64,000 nt of DNA from Chitinophagales bacterium (GTDB lineage: Bacteria > Bacteroidota > Bacteroidia > Chitinophagales > Chitinophagaceae): NCBI GenBank assembly GCA_020636505.1, contig JACJXR010000006.1, positions 1-64,000 on the forward strand, given 5' to 3'. The notes beneath the pieces are model-generated. The model worked only from the letters and a program-made list of their open reading frames with translations. It did not search any database and had not been told where the DNA came from. Of this stretch, positions 8,951 through 17,041 are shown in pieces; positions within the stretch are counted from its first letter, which is position 1, and each line of letters begins with the position of its first letter. Both the position numbers and the translations under genes were made by a program.

Positions 8951-9514
8951 CTATTTAGCCGATAGTTGCATCATCCTTGTTTCTTTATATTCTAGCTCTG
9001 TTGGTTTTCGTACTCCTTTGGCAACAGTCATGTTCTCAATTGCTTCTTTTACACAGTGTTTAACCATCTCTGTAAACATGGCGTCTGTATCCTGCCGATA
9101 GTATGTATCAGTAAAAAGCATTTTCTGTGCTAAGAAACCTATGATTGGGAGCATAAGTACCAATTCTTTGGCCCAGTTAATTGGTTCTCCATACCACCAA
9201 GAAACAAAGAAACCTGTGCCGAATGGAGCTGCGCAGATTAGAAACATGCTTTCTTCTCTTGTAATACGGAGATATTGTCGAGAAGGGGCATATATAGACT
9301 CCTCATCAAACTCTGTTCGTGAGATGGAGACGTATTTCATCTCTTTAGAGGCTACTATCTCCTCTACGGATTGATAGAAGTCTTGAGAAGAGAATTTAAC
9401 TCCATCGAAGATGTGCTGCCAGCGAGACTTTACTATTGAGAATTTTTTTGATAGTCGGTATACGATTTGGATAAGGAGATATATACCTAATCCTATGAGA
9501 ATATACTTTGTCAT
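8951..9514 (-). CDS. Membrane protein of the ATPase operon, unknown function
   Basis: A 187-residue protein. It has an N-terminal transmembrane helix (MTKYILIGLGIYLLIQIVY), a soluble stretch, and a hydrophobic pair near residues 90-130 (FLICAAPFGTGFFVSWW and LVLMLPIIGFLA), ending in a polar tail. I do not recognise a family. It lies 2 bp upstream of the large HerA/TraG-like ATPase on the same strand and is very likely co-transcribed, so a membrane anchor or partner for that ATPase is a reasonable inference. The start at 9514 is an ATG with a short AT-rich leader. Confidence 0.65.
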   Translation of the reverse strand: MTKYILIGLGIYLLIQIVYRLSKKFSIVKSRWQHIFDGVKFSSQDFYQSVEEIVASKEMKYVSISRTEFDEESIYAPSRQYLRITREESMFLICAAPFGTGFFVSWWYGEPINWAKELVLMLPIIGFLAQKMLFTDTYYRQDTDAMFTEMVKHCVKEAIENMTVAKGVRKPTELEYKETRMMQLSAK

Positions 9515-9573
9515 GGTATCGCATTTATATGTTAGGAAATATATGCGATATAAAGGTTGAGAGGATATGTGAG

Positions 9574-9595
9574 AAAATCAACGGGAAAAACACCC
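9574..9595. repeat. Copy 1 of a dispersed ~21-bp intergenic motif
   Basis: The segment contains AAATCAACG followed by GGAAAAACACCC. It matches 20 of 21 bases of the segment at 25763-25783 in the same orientation. It lies between two minus-strand genes, upstream of the 8951-9514 gene. Confidence 0.55.
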
Positions 9596-9604
9596 TAAAG
9601 AAAA

Positions 9605-10132
9605 TCAGTAATAAATTGGGAAGATGGCACCTAACAACAATATAAGTAAATAAATAGTGAGCTTAATTGCCTTTTCTTTAGTTCTTTCTATCCTTACACT
9701 TTTATCCGGACTAGTAACAATATCTAGTATTGAGTAAATAATAATTAGAACTAACGTTGTAATTAATAGAGTTTTTGCAGGAACAATGAAGGAGTGAGAA
9801 TATAATAATAGGAATATACCATCGATTAACAAAAAGTACCCTATGGTATGAGTTAGCCACCCCGAACCATTCCAATAAATATACTCATTATGAGATCGAT
9901 AACATATTTTTGAATATGCTAATGATGATAAGATTAATATCGGTATTGCAGCAGATAGTTCAGAAAGAATGATTGTGTAATATGAATTTGAATCTTGATT
10001 TTGTGCTAAAATAGTTAGGACTGCAATAGTAATTGCACTAAGTATATTGTTAATTTGTATTCTCTCTGACCCCTTTGTTTTTGAAAACTCTTTGGGAGTC
10101 TCATTGTAATCTTGATTGAACAGGTTAATCAT
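9605..10132 (-). CDS. Five-helix membrane protein, unknown function
   Basis: A 175-residue protein with about five predicted membrane helices (around residues 28-43, 52-72, 93-112, 117-138 and 155-174) and a polar ~25-residue N-terminus. No family is recognised. The gene is divergent from the CYTH-domain gene, and the two start codons overlap in the tetramer CATG at 10130-10133. Either both are leaderless from this point or a later start is used. The pairing of a small membrane protein with a nucleotide- or polyphosphate-processing enzyme recalls signal/effector pairs, but this is only inference. Confidence 0.6.
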   Translation of the reverse strand: MINLFNQDYNETPKEFSKTKGSERIQINNILSAITIAVLTILAQNQDSNSYYTIILSELSAAIPILILSSLAYSKICYRSHNEYIYWNGSGWLTHTIGYFLLIDGIFLLLYSHSFIVPAKTLLITTLVLIIIYSILDIVTSPDKSVRIERTKEKAIKLTIYLLILLLGAIFPIYY

Positions 10133-10598
10133 GGTATCAAAAATTAATATGGTTGAAATTGAACGAAAGTTTAAAGTAATAAAAATTCCTACAAATATAA
10201 AAATTTACGATACTAAGCTGATCAAACAAGGGTATATAGCTATCGCTAACGATAAATCAGAGCTACGAATCAGGTCAATTTCAAGAGAATATTACATTAC
10301 TTATAAAGCTGGAAATGGAATTAAAAGACAAGAAATTGAGCATAAAATTTCTAGAAGTCTATTTATAGAATTGTGGAAATTAACAGAAGGTAGAAGAATC
10401 TTCAAAAAACGCATGTTAACTAAATTTGAGAAATACAAGATTGAAATTGATTGTTTTTTAGATAGAGAGTTGGGGTTTATGATTGCAGAGGTTGAATTTC
10501 CAAACGTAATTGAAGCAAATGCTTTCATTAAACCTTCTTGGTTTAATGAAGAGATAACATATACACAAATGTATAAAAACCAAAATCTAGCTCAATAA
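10131..10598 (+). CDS. CYTH-domain protein (triphosphatase or class IV adenylyl cyclase fold)
   Basis: A 155-residue single-domain CYTH protein (start ATG 10131; an alternative ATG at 10149 gives MVEIERKF). The defining ExExK motif is EIERK near the N-terminus. Further tunnel residues are present: ELRIRS (two Arg), YYITYKAG (Lys), IEHK, and the late acidic pair in IAEVEF. CYTH enzymes hydrolyse tripolyphosphate, thiamine triphosphate or other triphosphates, and a minority are class IV adenylyl cyclases. The sequence cannot decide which. No CHAD domain is attached. It is divergent from a five-helix membrane protein, with overlapping start codons, inside a defence-rich island. Confidence 0.82.
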   Translation: MVSKINMVEIERKFKVIKIPTNIKIYDTKLIKQGYIAIANDKSELRIRSISREYYITYKAGNGIKRQEIEHKISRSLFIELWKLTEGRRIFKKRMLTKFEKYKIEIDCFLDRELGFMIAEVEFPNVIEANAFIKPSWFNEEITYTQMYKNQNLAQ

Positions 10599-10617
10599 AG
10601 ACAATTATCTATAAAAA

Positions 10618-10740
10618 ATCGTTTGACAACTCCTCGCTCATTGAGTATCCTTGATAACAAACGATATAATATTACCTTGGGTGCGTCAATCTTTGTGTAA
10701 GCTGTATGCGAAGATTGACGCACCCAAGGCGGGGATCCCC
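10618..10740. other. Strong inverted repeats in a 400-bp gene-free stretch (RNA, oriT-like or REP-like)
   Basis: The gap 10599-11009 holds no convincing gene. It contains ATCGTTTG (10618-10625) paired with CAAACGAT (10658-10665). It also has a perfect 19-bp inverted repeat starting CCTTGGGTGCG at 10675-10693 and closing at 10711-10729 around a 17-nt loop. The palindrome GGGGATCCCC follows at 10731-10740. This is GC-rich against AT-rich surroundings and has no T-run, so it is not a plain terminator. It could be a structured RNA, an origin of transfer, or a REP-like element. Confidence 0.6.
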
Positions 10741-10936
10741 GGTTTAAAAGATTGGGGTAAGTTGGCCCTATCTGAGTGACAAGCGTCATTAAGAAAGACA
10801 AGCCAAGATGTATTTCTTTGAAAACCTTGGAACAGAGATTAGACTCGTTACGTTTTTTGTGGATTCTTATCAACTTGGCCAATTTATAAGATAATCTACA
10901 AAAAACTTATAGCGATTTGTTCTCAATAGGGAACAC

Positions 10937-10970
10937 AAAAGGTATGTGTACCAACAACACATACCTTTTT
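10937..10970 (+). terminator. Hairpin with T-run before the HD gene
   Basis: AAAAGGTATGTGT (from 10937) pairs with ACACATACCTTTTT around a short loop. It could end a transcript from the CYTH gene or from the structured segment at 10618-10740. It is symmetrical enough to work in both directions. Confidence 0.7.
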
Positions 10971-11009
10971 CATATTGTATTTTTGTTAATTTAGCAAAAA
11001 CATTACGTT

Positions 11010-13145
11010 ATGAGACATTCTGTTCACCGTGACCAAATCCATAGAGACATTCAATTTGATCCGCTTAGTATTGAATTAATAAATACACCACAAATGCAAA
11101 GACTAGGCAGAGTTTATCAGCTTGGTTATGCACATTTAGTTTATCGTGGAGGGACACATACACGCCTTAGTCATGTAATGGGTGTTGCAGCAGTGGCAGA
11201 AGAAATTGTTGAGAATTTAAGAAACAACTATTTTATCGCTGCTGAAGATTGTAATGATATATTTGGAGCTGTTCAACCAGACATTTTTCTACCTAAAAGC
11301 TATAAAAATGACGATATTCTAGATATTGACAATAGATGGAGAATATTGAAATATCTAGTAAAGTGGGCAGCATTATTACATGATATTGGGCATATTCCTA
11401 TGGGACATACACTAGAAGACGAATTCTCGGGTATATATATAAAACATGATAGCATCTATTCCGAAAGAATACCCTATTTATGGTACGAATCAGATGGACA
11501 GACATCTGAAATAAAAAAGATTTTAACAAACAGAAACTTGTATCCTAGCTGCTTTAAGGTATTAAATGTTAACCCTGATGATGTTTGGAAAACCGTTTTA
11601 CTCATCTGTCTTTATAAAGACAACTTAACAAATACTGAAACAAGCACAACCAACGGATTTATTGAAATATACAATGACGCATTAAAAAAACTGGAAGGGA
11701 ATCTCTTCCATCAATATATGGCTGACATAGTTGCTGACACAATCTGTGCTGATTACATTGATTACATTCAACGTGATACATTAAATGTTGGCCTCGACAC
11801 ATTCAAAGATGGTAGAATTTTAAGAAGTTATTATATAGGAATAGATGAGAAGAACTCCTATCGTATGGCATTATCTCTTAAAGATAGAGGCGGTAAACCA
11901 AGAGTTAGTACAATAACTGCTGCTAAAAATATTGTAAGACAGCGATATAATTTAGCTGAAATAATCTACTATCATAAAACAAAAGTTTCTGCTTCTGCGA
12001 TGCTTGCTAAGGTTTTTGCCCTTATTGACAAACCATTGGAAGTAAGCACCAATAGATACAGAATAAAATTAGAAGACATCGATAGGCTAACAGATAGTTT
12101 AAGTAAAAAAGATAAACCTTTGTCAGCGGCGAAGCTAAAGAATGGTTATATGCCAAATTGTATTTTAGATCCATACATTGGTGATGAGTCGCTATTGCTT
12201 TGGATGCTTGATAGTGCTTGGGAAAAAGTTAAGTTGGCTCAAAAGAATAATGAAAAAGAATTATTAAGAAGCTCATTGATGGCAATTTCATTAATTGAAG
12301 GAATTGCAGAGCGAAAACTATACAAGGTCGCTATAACGATTAATTTCGATTCAATACGTTTGCTTTCTGAAATATTTGAACCTAAATCAGTTAAAAAATA
12401 TATTAATGATATAGTAGAAAAATACCGTCATGATAAAAATGCTTCAGACAATAGAGATCATATAGAAAATGAAATGTCCACAGCTTCTCAATTGCCGTTG
12501 GGCTCATTTCTAACGTACATACCACCTCCTAAGTCTCAAGCCAAAGGTATTGAAACTGGTGCAATAGGAGATGATGGAATCGTTAGGATATTAAGTGAGC
12601 ATAGCACTGTCAGTGATGATGTTGAAAGACTTGGTATACAGTATCAAAATTTATGGAAAGTAATTGTTTTTGTTCACCCTGATTATAGAAATAATATTAT
12701 TGAACTGTCAAATGCTATTGATAGCTTGTTGAGTAATCTGGTGACAGGTATAAATCTTAAATCTAAAAGCGAATTAATAAAAGACATATGTTGGTTTAAA
12801 TATATCCCAATACAGTATCGTTCAGCAGCAATTAAGTTTAAAGAGTTAAATATAAATCAAGAAAAAATAAATTGGAATAACCTAATTACCCTATTCAATA
12901 GGGCTGATGATGAATATGGTCCTGATGAATATGCATATAGGGCATACCTTTCAAATCACTTTAATTCAAAGAAGATAAATGAAATATTTCCAAAAGCAGG
13001 TGATGTTAAAGATCTTGTGAAAAAAGAAATTGGAGCAATCGAAGCTAATACAAGTGATTCAAAGACTGCAACGCCAGATATTGACAATGAAATTAAAGCT
13101 CTAGATGCAATTCGCGATAAAATCAACAATAATGAACTACTATAG
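11010..13145 (+). CDS. HD-domain phosphohydrolase (SAMHD1/dGTPase-like)
   Basis: A 711-residue HD-superfamily protein. The N-terminal ~280 residues carry the metal ligands in the family order: THTRLSHV (His55), ALLHDIGHIPMGH (HD at ~126-127) and ADTICADYIDYIQRD (Asp ~245). The opening HRDIQFDPLSIELINTPQMQRL region is typical of SAMHD1/dGTPase-like dNTP triphosphohydrolases. The C-terminal ~400 residues are unrecognised. The expected activity is phosphohydrolysis of a nucleotide; depletion of dNTPs as an antiviral act is inferred from homology and context. It is followed after 12 bp by an ImmA/IrrE peptidase gene, so the two probably form one operon. A TATTTTTG -7-like box lies at 10978-10985, but no good -33 was seen. 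Confidence 0.82.
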   Translation: MRHSVHRDQIHRDIQFDPLSIELINTPQMQRLGRVYQLGYAHLVYRGGTHTRLSHVMGVAAVAEEIVENLRNNYFIAAEDCNDIFGAVQPDIFLPKSYKNDDILDIDNRWRILKYLVKWAALLHDIGHIPMGHTLEDEFSGIYIKHDSIYSERIPYLWYESDGQTSEIKKILTNRNLYPSCFKVLNVNPDDVWKTVLLICLYKDNLTNTETSTTNGFIEIYNDALKKLEGNLFHQYMADIVADTICADYIDYIQRDTLNVGLDTFKDGRILRSYYIGIDEKNSYRMALSLKDRGGKPRVSTITAAKNIVRQRYNLAEIIYYHKTKVSASAMLAKVFALIDKPLEVSTNRYRIKLEDIDRLTDSLSKKDKPLSAAKLKNGYMPNCILDPYIGDESLLLWMLDSAWEKVKLAQKNNEKELLRSSLMAISLIEGIAERKLYKVAITINFDSIRLLSEIFEPKSVKKYINDIVEKYRHDKNASDNRDHIENEMSTASQLPLGSFLTYIPPPKSQAKGIETGAIGDDGIVRILSEHSTVSDDVERLGIQYQNLWKVIVFVHPDYRNNIIELSNAIDSLLSNLVTGINLKSKSELIKDICWFKYIPIQYRSAAIKFKELNINQEKINWNNLITLFNRADDEYGPDEYAYRAYLSNHFNSKKINEIFPKAGDVKDLVKKEIGAIEANTSDSKTATPDIDNEIKALDAIRDKINNNELL

Positions 13146-13157
13146 TATATAGTATTA

Positions 13158-14030
13158 ATGAAAAAAGATACACCTTTTTATTACGCCAAAAAGCATGTGA
13201 AAATCATACATTTACAGTATCCAAATTTATTTCAATCACAGTTGAATATCCATAGATTGAAAGAGCTGTTAACTGTATTGGGTATCAAACTAGTATTTCT
13301 TCAAAAAACTGGAATTATTGGTCGTCTTGAAACCGATAATCCAAACTTTAAAAACGTAATTTATGTAAACGAACAATTTGTTGGCGTTGATCGAATTAGA
13401 ATCATCGCACATGAGCTTGGGCATTGGGTTCTTCGACTGTATTATCCAGAAATTGAAACGAATAGGAATCTACAATGGAAAGAAAAATATGCAGACTCTT
13501 TTGCTAACGAAATTATCATCCCGTATCCTGAGAGAGTCGAATTGAGAAACATACTGTTTAATTCTGACTCTATTTCAGATTTTATTAAGCATAAAAAAGT
13601 GCAAGGAATTATTCTATCGTATACAATATTATTTAGATTATTATATGATGACTTTTATGACTATAACGTAGACAGCAAAACCAGTTATAGTAATATTTGG
13701 ATTATAGTTCGGAGACAAGAAAATAGAGTGACGAAATTAGAACCAAAACTTAGAATCGTAAGTTCTTTTTATGATATTTCAAGATTTTTTATTGCTGAGA
13801 ATCAAAGTTTAGTCAGGATTTTTGGAGAAGTTAACTTTGTTTCTAAATTAATGATTGGCAGGGAATATTTTTTTTCAAGTACTATAGAAATCAAATTACG
13901 ATATAGAAATCAGATACCAGAATATTTAACCCAAAAGCAAGTTTGTAAATGTTCGGCCATGAGATTTAGTGAAAGCACCAAAGATAAACATCCAACATAC
14001 TTAATGTTATTGAAAGCAAATCATCCTTAG
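13158..14030 (+). CDS. ImmA/IrrE-type zinc metallopeptidase
   Basis: A 290-residue protein with the gluzincin-like motif HELGHW at ~84-89 and the downstream Glu region EKYADSFANEIIIP, the signature of ImmA/IrrE peptidases. Members cleave XRE-type repressors to switch on mobile elements or stress genes. Residues beyond ~135 are an additional unrecognised half and contain a late KCSA segment. No XRE gene is directly adjacent; its partner here is the HD protein 12 bp upstream. Possible roles are regulator, sensor or effector of an HD-nucleotidase system; the sequence does not decide. Confidence 0.8.
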   Translation: MKKDTPFYYAKKHVKIIHLQYPNLFQSQLNIHRLKELLTVLGIKLVFLQKTGIIGRLETDNPNFKNVIYVNEQFVGVDRIRIIAHELGHWVLRLYYPEIETNRNLQWKEKYADSFANEIIIPYPERVELRNILFNSDSISDFIKHKKVQGIILSYTILFRLLYDDFYDYNVDSKTSYSNIWIIVRRQENRVTKLEPKLRIVSSFYDISRFFIAENQSLVRIFGEVNFVSKLMIGREYFFSSTIEIKLRYRNQIPEYLTQKQVCKCSAMRFSESTKDKHPTYLMLLKANHP

Positions 14031-14200
14031 GATACAGGAGAAAATAAATTCTACAACAGTTTTAAGGGAATATATACTACAAAATACATGTAATATTTTT
14101 TCTTTATGTTTTAAATATCAGAGGACTTTTAGAGTTTATTTTCGTCATAAGTACTACGTAGATTATATCTACATAATACCTGTGAAGAGATTATAAAACC

Positions 14201-14374
14201 TTAAAATTTGTTCCCCAGTATTTCATCATCCAATGCAGACACCTTGTCATTCAGCAACAACTCAAGATGTTCTTTGAGAAGATTTACAAGGTTGGTATTT
14301 CCTGTTTGAAACTTGTGTCCTTGGTTATCATTGATAACTAGCACGCTACTGTCATCGCTTCCGAAGCTGGATGA
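14201..14374 (-). pseudogene. Truncated coding remnant in a decayed segment
   Basis: Reading the minus strand from 14374 to the TAA at 14201-14203 gives a protein-like sequence (SSFGSDDSSVLVINDN..., ending VSALDDEILGNKF). An in-frame TGA stands immediately upstream (14375-14377) and there is no ATG. It looks like the C-terminal end of a gene whose front was lost. A short GTG-start ORF of ~47 residues cannot be excluded. The family is not recognised. Confidence 0.45.
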
Positions 14375-14402
14375 TCACAAACTATGTAGAGTAGTTATTG
14401 TT

Positions 14403-14573
14403 CTATGCCGCTTTTCGGTCAATGATTTCAACTGTCCACTTTTGGATGCGTTCTTCAAGCGAAACTGACTTAGCATCTTTCTTTGCAATATCCGGCCTGG
14501 TCTGTGGAGCTTTTACATTCGGTGCTTGGGTATTAATACCATTTCTTTGATTCTTCTTTACTGCTGTACTCAT
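14403..14573 (-). CDS. Small hypothetical protein, 56 residues
   Basis: ATG at 14571-14573 (minus) opens a 56-residue ORF beginning MSTAVKKNQRNGIN and ending EERIQKWTVEIIDRKAA. It is basic and polar, with coding-like codon choice. It lies between the remnant at 14201 and the TraG-like ATPase at 14818 in a ~790-bp stretch otherwise without genes. It may be a real short gene or the N-terminal part of a decayed element gene. Nothing else is seen in 14580-14817 or 14031-14200. Confidence 0.4.
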   Translation of the reverse strand: MSTAVKKNQRNGINTQAPNVKAPQTRPDIAKKDAKSVSLEERIQKWTVEIIDRKAA

Positions 14574-14817
14574 AACATTCTGATTTGTGTCTGTATACCA
14601 GACAGGTTAAACAATATGTATTATCGGAATGAGCTCTATTCCTAAGGCAAGGAACAAGCAGGAAAGAGTACTGCCGGCAAGAAGCAATCTAAAAGAGCAT
14701 TTCTTGTAGGTTCACTTTACAGTATGAAGTACTGCTACCTTAGCCGTGAATAGGAGAGAATGACAGTGTATGTTGCCACTCCAACAACAAATCTGTAATG
14801 AACAAGCAAAAATGAAA

Positions 14818-15999
14818 TCATACAGAAGGAGGTAATGAGATAGCACTAAATGGCTCTGAGGTGGTTCCACCAATCATTAGTTTCAAATACATGTGATAAC
14901 GAGGTAAGTGTATAAAATCACTTTCGGTAAATGTGGAATAAAACTCTTTAGCCAAGTATTCTGCATCAGTGGCACCTACTTTGAATGATATAACAGTACC
15001 AACATTACCAAATACTGCCTTTCTTATTGGTTCATCCAACTGCTCGATATATTGGTGCGCCATTATAAGCGACAGTTTGAACTTTCTACATTCCGAAAGC
15101 ATCTCAACAATTGTCCCGTTGACATATACCTGTATTTCATCTGCATAAACTGTAAATGGCACTCTACTGTCAGCAGGTAATATAGAACGCTGTAATGCAG
15201 TATTCTGCAAGCCTGTAAGCAATATTCCACCTAATATGGCAGTTGTCTCAGGTCCTAGTTCTCCTTTTGACAGGTTACATATCAATATCTTCCTGTTGTC
15301 CATTATCTCTTTCAAGTCCAAACCATTTTCCACCTGCCCCAAGACACGCTGTAAAGGCTTGCTTGCCTTAAATAGACCTAACTTGTTCAATATTGGTGCT
15401 ACTACCTCATTTCTAAACTTCGGAGCATACTTTTCAAACTCCAGTTCCCAAAAGTCTTTGATATGGCTTTCTGATACATAACCTAGTACATGCTTTCTGA
15501 ATTCGGGTCTAGTTAGCAACGAATGTATATCGAGCAGTGTGGCCACAGGGTACGAAAGAAGTGTCAGAAGTGTATAGCGTAATACATACTCCATTCGTAC
15601 ACCCCATGAATCTGACCATATTCTTTTGAAAGTTGAAATAAGTCCTGACGCCACAATATGGTGTTGATGTGCAGGAACTTTATGTAAGGGATTGAAATAC
15701 ACTGTATTCTCAGAATTGGCAGGATTGAAATATATTATATCGGGTAGTCGACTTTTAGGAATATGTGCAATAAGTTCTGTGGCCAATTCTGAGTGAGGAT
15801 CAATAAGGGCTACACCTTTTCCATTCTGTATATCTGCATACACCATATTTTTCATAAGGGTACTCTTTCCATATCCCGTAGCACCGATTATCAAAACATG
15901 TCTATGCTTATCCTCTTCCCGAATACCAAACCTAACCTTGATGTTTCTATAATTCGTTACACCAATTGGAGTAATATTCTCGTCCATACACCGGAGCAT
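14818..15999 (-). CDS. Small TraG/HerA-type ATPase
   Basis: A 393-residue ATPase consisting almost only of the motor domain. It has Walker A GATGYGKST (~34-42), the conserved IDPHSELATELI, Walker B VYADEIQVY, and SECRKFKLSLIMAHQYIEQL, the TraG/TraD/VirD4-type signature. It resembles the ATPase core of the 1002-residue protein at 5940 but lacks its long N-terminal and nuclease-like C-terminal regions. The start may be 15999 or the second ATG at 15987. It is likely a DNA-transfer motor of a second element type in this island. It is divergent from the tyrosine recombinase at 16097. Confidence 0.8.
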   Translation of the reverse strand: MLRCMDENITPIGVTNYRNIKVRFGIREEDKHRHVLIIGATGYGKSTLMKNMVYADIQNGKGVALIDPHSELATELIAHIPKSRLPDIIYFNPANSENTVYFNPLHKVPAHQHHIVASGLISTFKRIWSDSWGVRMEYVLRYTLLTLLSYPVATLLDIHSLLTRPEFRKHVLGYVSESHIKDFWELEFEKYAPKFRNEVVAPILNKLGLFKASKPLQRVLGQVENGLDLKEIMDNRKILICNLSKGELGPETTAILGGILLTGLQNTALQRSILPADSRVPFTVYADEIQVYVNGTIVEMLSECRKFKLSLIMAHQYIEQLDEPIRKAVFGNVGTVISFKVGATDAEYLAKEFYSTFTESDFIHLPRYHMYLKLMIGGTTSEPFSAISLPPSV

Positions 16000-16096
16000 A
16001 AACGATTACACACAAACAACTAAGGGAGCTTGATTTCTTACTTCCAACAAATACAGCTATCTACAAACCAAACAATCCATTTGCTACAACAAGTAG

Positions 16097-17026
16097 GTGG
16101 AGAATGAACTAAGACAACATTTCAATAGATTTTTAAATGAACGAGAATATTCTAATCGTCTAAGCAAGCGATCGTTAATAGGTTACAAAGAGGTCTTTAC
16201 ACTACTGCTCTCTATTATGCCTGAGATAGAAACATGTGAGGATTTGTCTACGGAAATACTCATCGAGTTCTTCAAACGATTACAAAATCGTGTCAGAAAG
16301 GTTGGTACAGATACTTTCAAAAAAGGTGTAAAAAACTCAACAGTCATTACTTACAGAAACAAGCTCAACCCATTTTTCAACTGGTTGAAGCAGCAACATC
16401 TCATAAAAGAGAATCCGTTGGATGCACTTCCTCTACCCAAACTTGATTACAACGAAAAGAAACATCTCAGCGAGGAACAAATCAAGATATTGTACTCAAC
16501 CATTTCTCAGTACAGCTATAACTCATTCCTACAAAGAAGAGATACAGCAATGTTGAGTATTCTGCTGTATTGTGGACTTCGGTTCAATGAATTCAGACAA
16601 TTGGAGGTGCGAGACATTGATTTCGACAATCAGATACTTACTGTTCGCAGTACTACATCAAAATCTAGGAAATCAAGGTTCATACCTATTCATCCTACGT
16701 TGAAATTTCATTTGAAAAACTATTTAGAGGAACGCAAAAAGAGCAACTATAAAACCCCTTACCTCATAGTATCAGCTATTAAAGACGCAGGATTGACCAT
16801 ACATGGCGTAAAACATTGGGTACGCACATTATGTGAAAAAAGTGGACAGAAATTCCACATCCATCAGTTCAGACACACTTTTGCATATTTATTGGCCAAA
16901 GAGAATGTGAACAGCATAAAGATTCAAAAACTCTTAGGGCATAGTAGCTTGGATATGACCATGACTTACCTACGAGCAATAGATTCCAAGAACCTTTTTG
17001 ATGACATAAGTAAATTATCATACTAG
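16097..17026 (+). CDS. Tyrosine recombinase (XerC/D-like integrase)
   Basis: A 309-residue phage-type integrase. The N-terminal SAM-like core-binding domain covers ~1-105. The catalytic domain shows Arg in LLYCGLRFNEF, the catalytic Lys region in RSTTSKSRKSRF, HQFRHTFAY (HxxR), GHSSLDMTMTYLR with the second His, and the Tyr nucleophile. The start is GTG at 16097; no in-frame ATG precedes the conserved N-terminus. The C5 methyltransferase gene follows 15 bp after its stop, so they are probably one transcript. Confidence 0.88.
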   Translation: MENELRQHFNRFLNEREYSNRLSKRSLIGYKEVFTLLLSIMPEIETCEDLSTEILIEFFKRLQNRVRKVGTDTFKKGVKNSTVITYRNKLNPFFNWLKQQHLIKENPLDALPLPKLDYNEKKHLSEEQIKILYSTISQYSYNSFLQRRDTAMLSILLYCGLRFNEFRQLEVRDIDFDNQILTVRSTTSKSRKSRFIPIHPTLKFHLKNYLEERKKSNYKTPYLIVSAIKDAGLTIHGVKHWVRTLCEKSGQKFHIHQFRHTFAYLLAKENVNSIKIQKLLGHSSLDMTMTYLRAIDSKNLFDDISKLSY

Positions 17027-17041
17027 CTGCTTGCATATTGA

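Noticed and set aside
10675..10729. Integron attC site
   Set aside because: The stem is perfectly paired without the extrahelical bases and core-site sequences (GTTRRRY and its partner) expected of attC, and there is no integron integrase.
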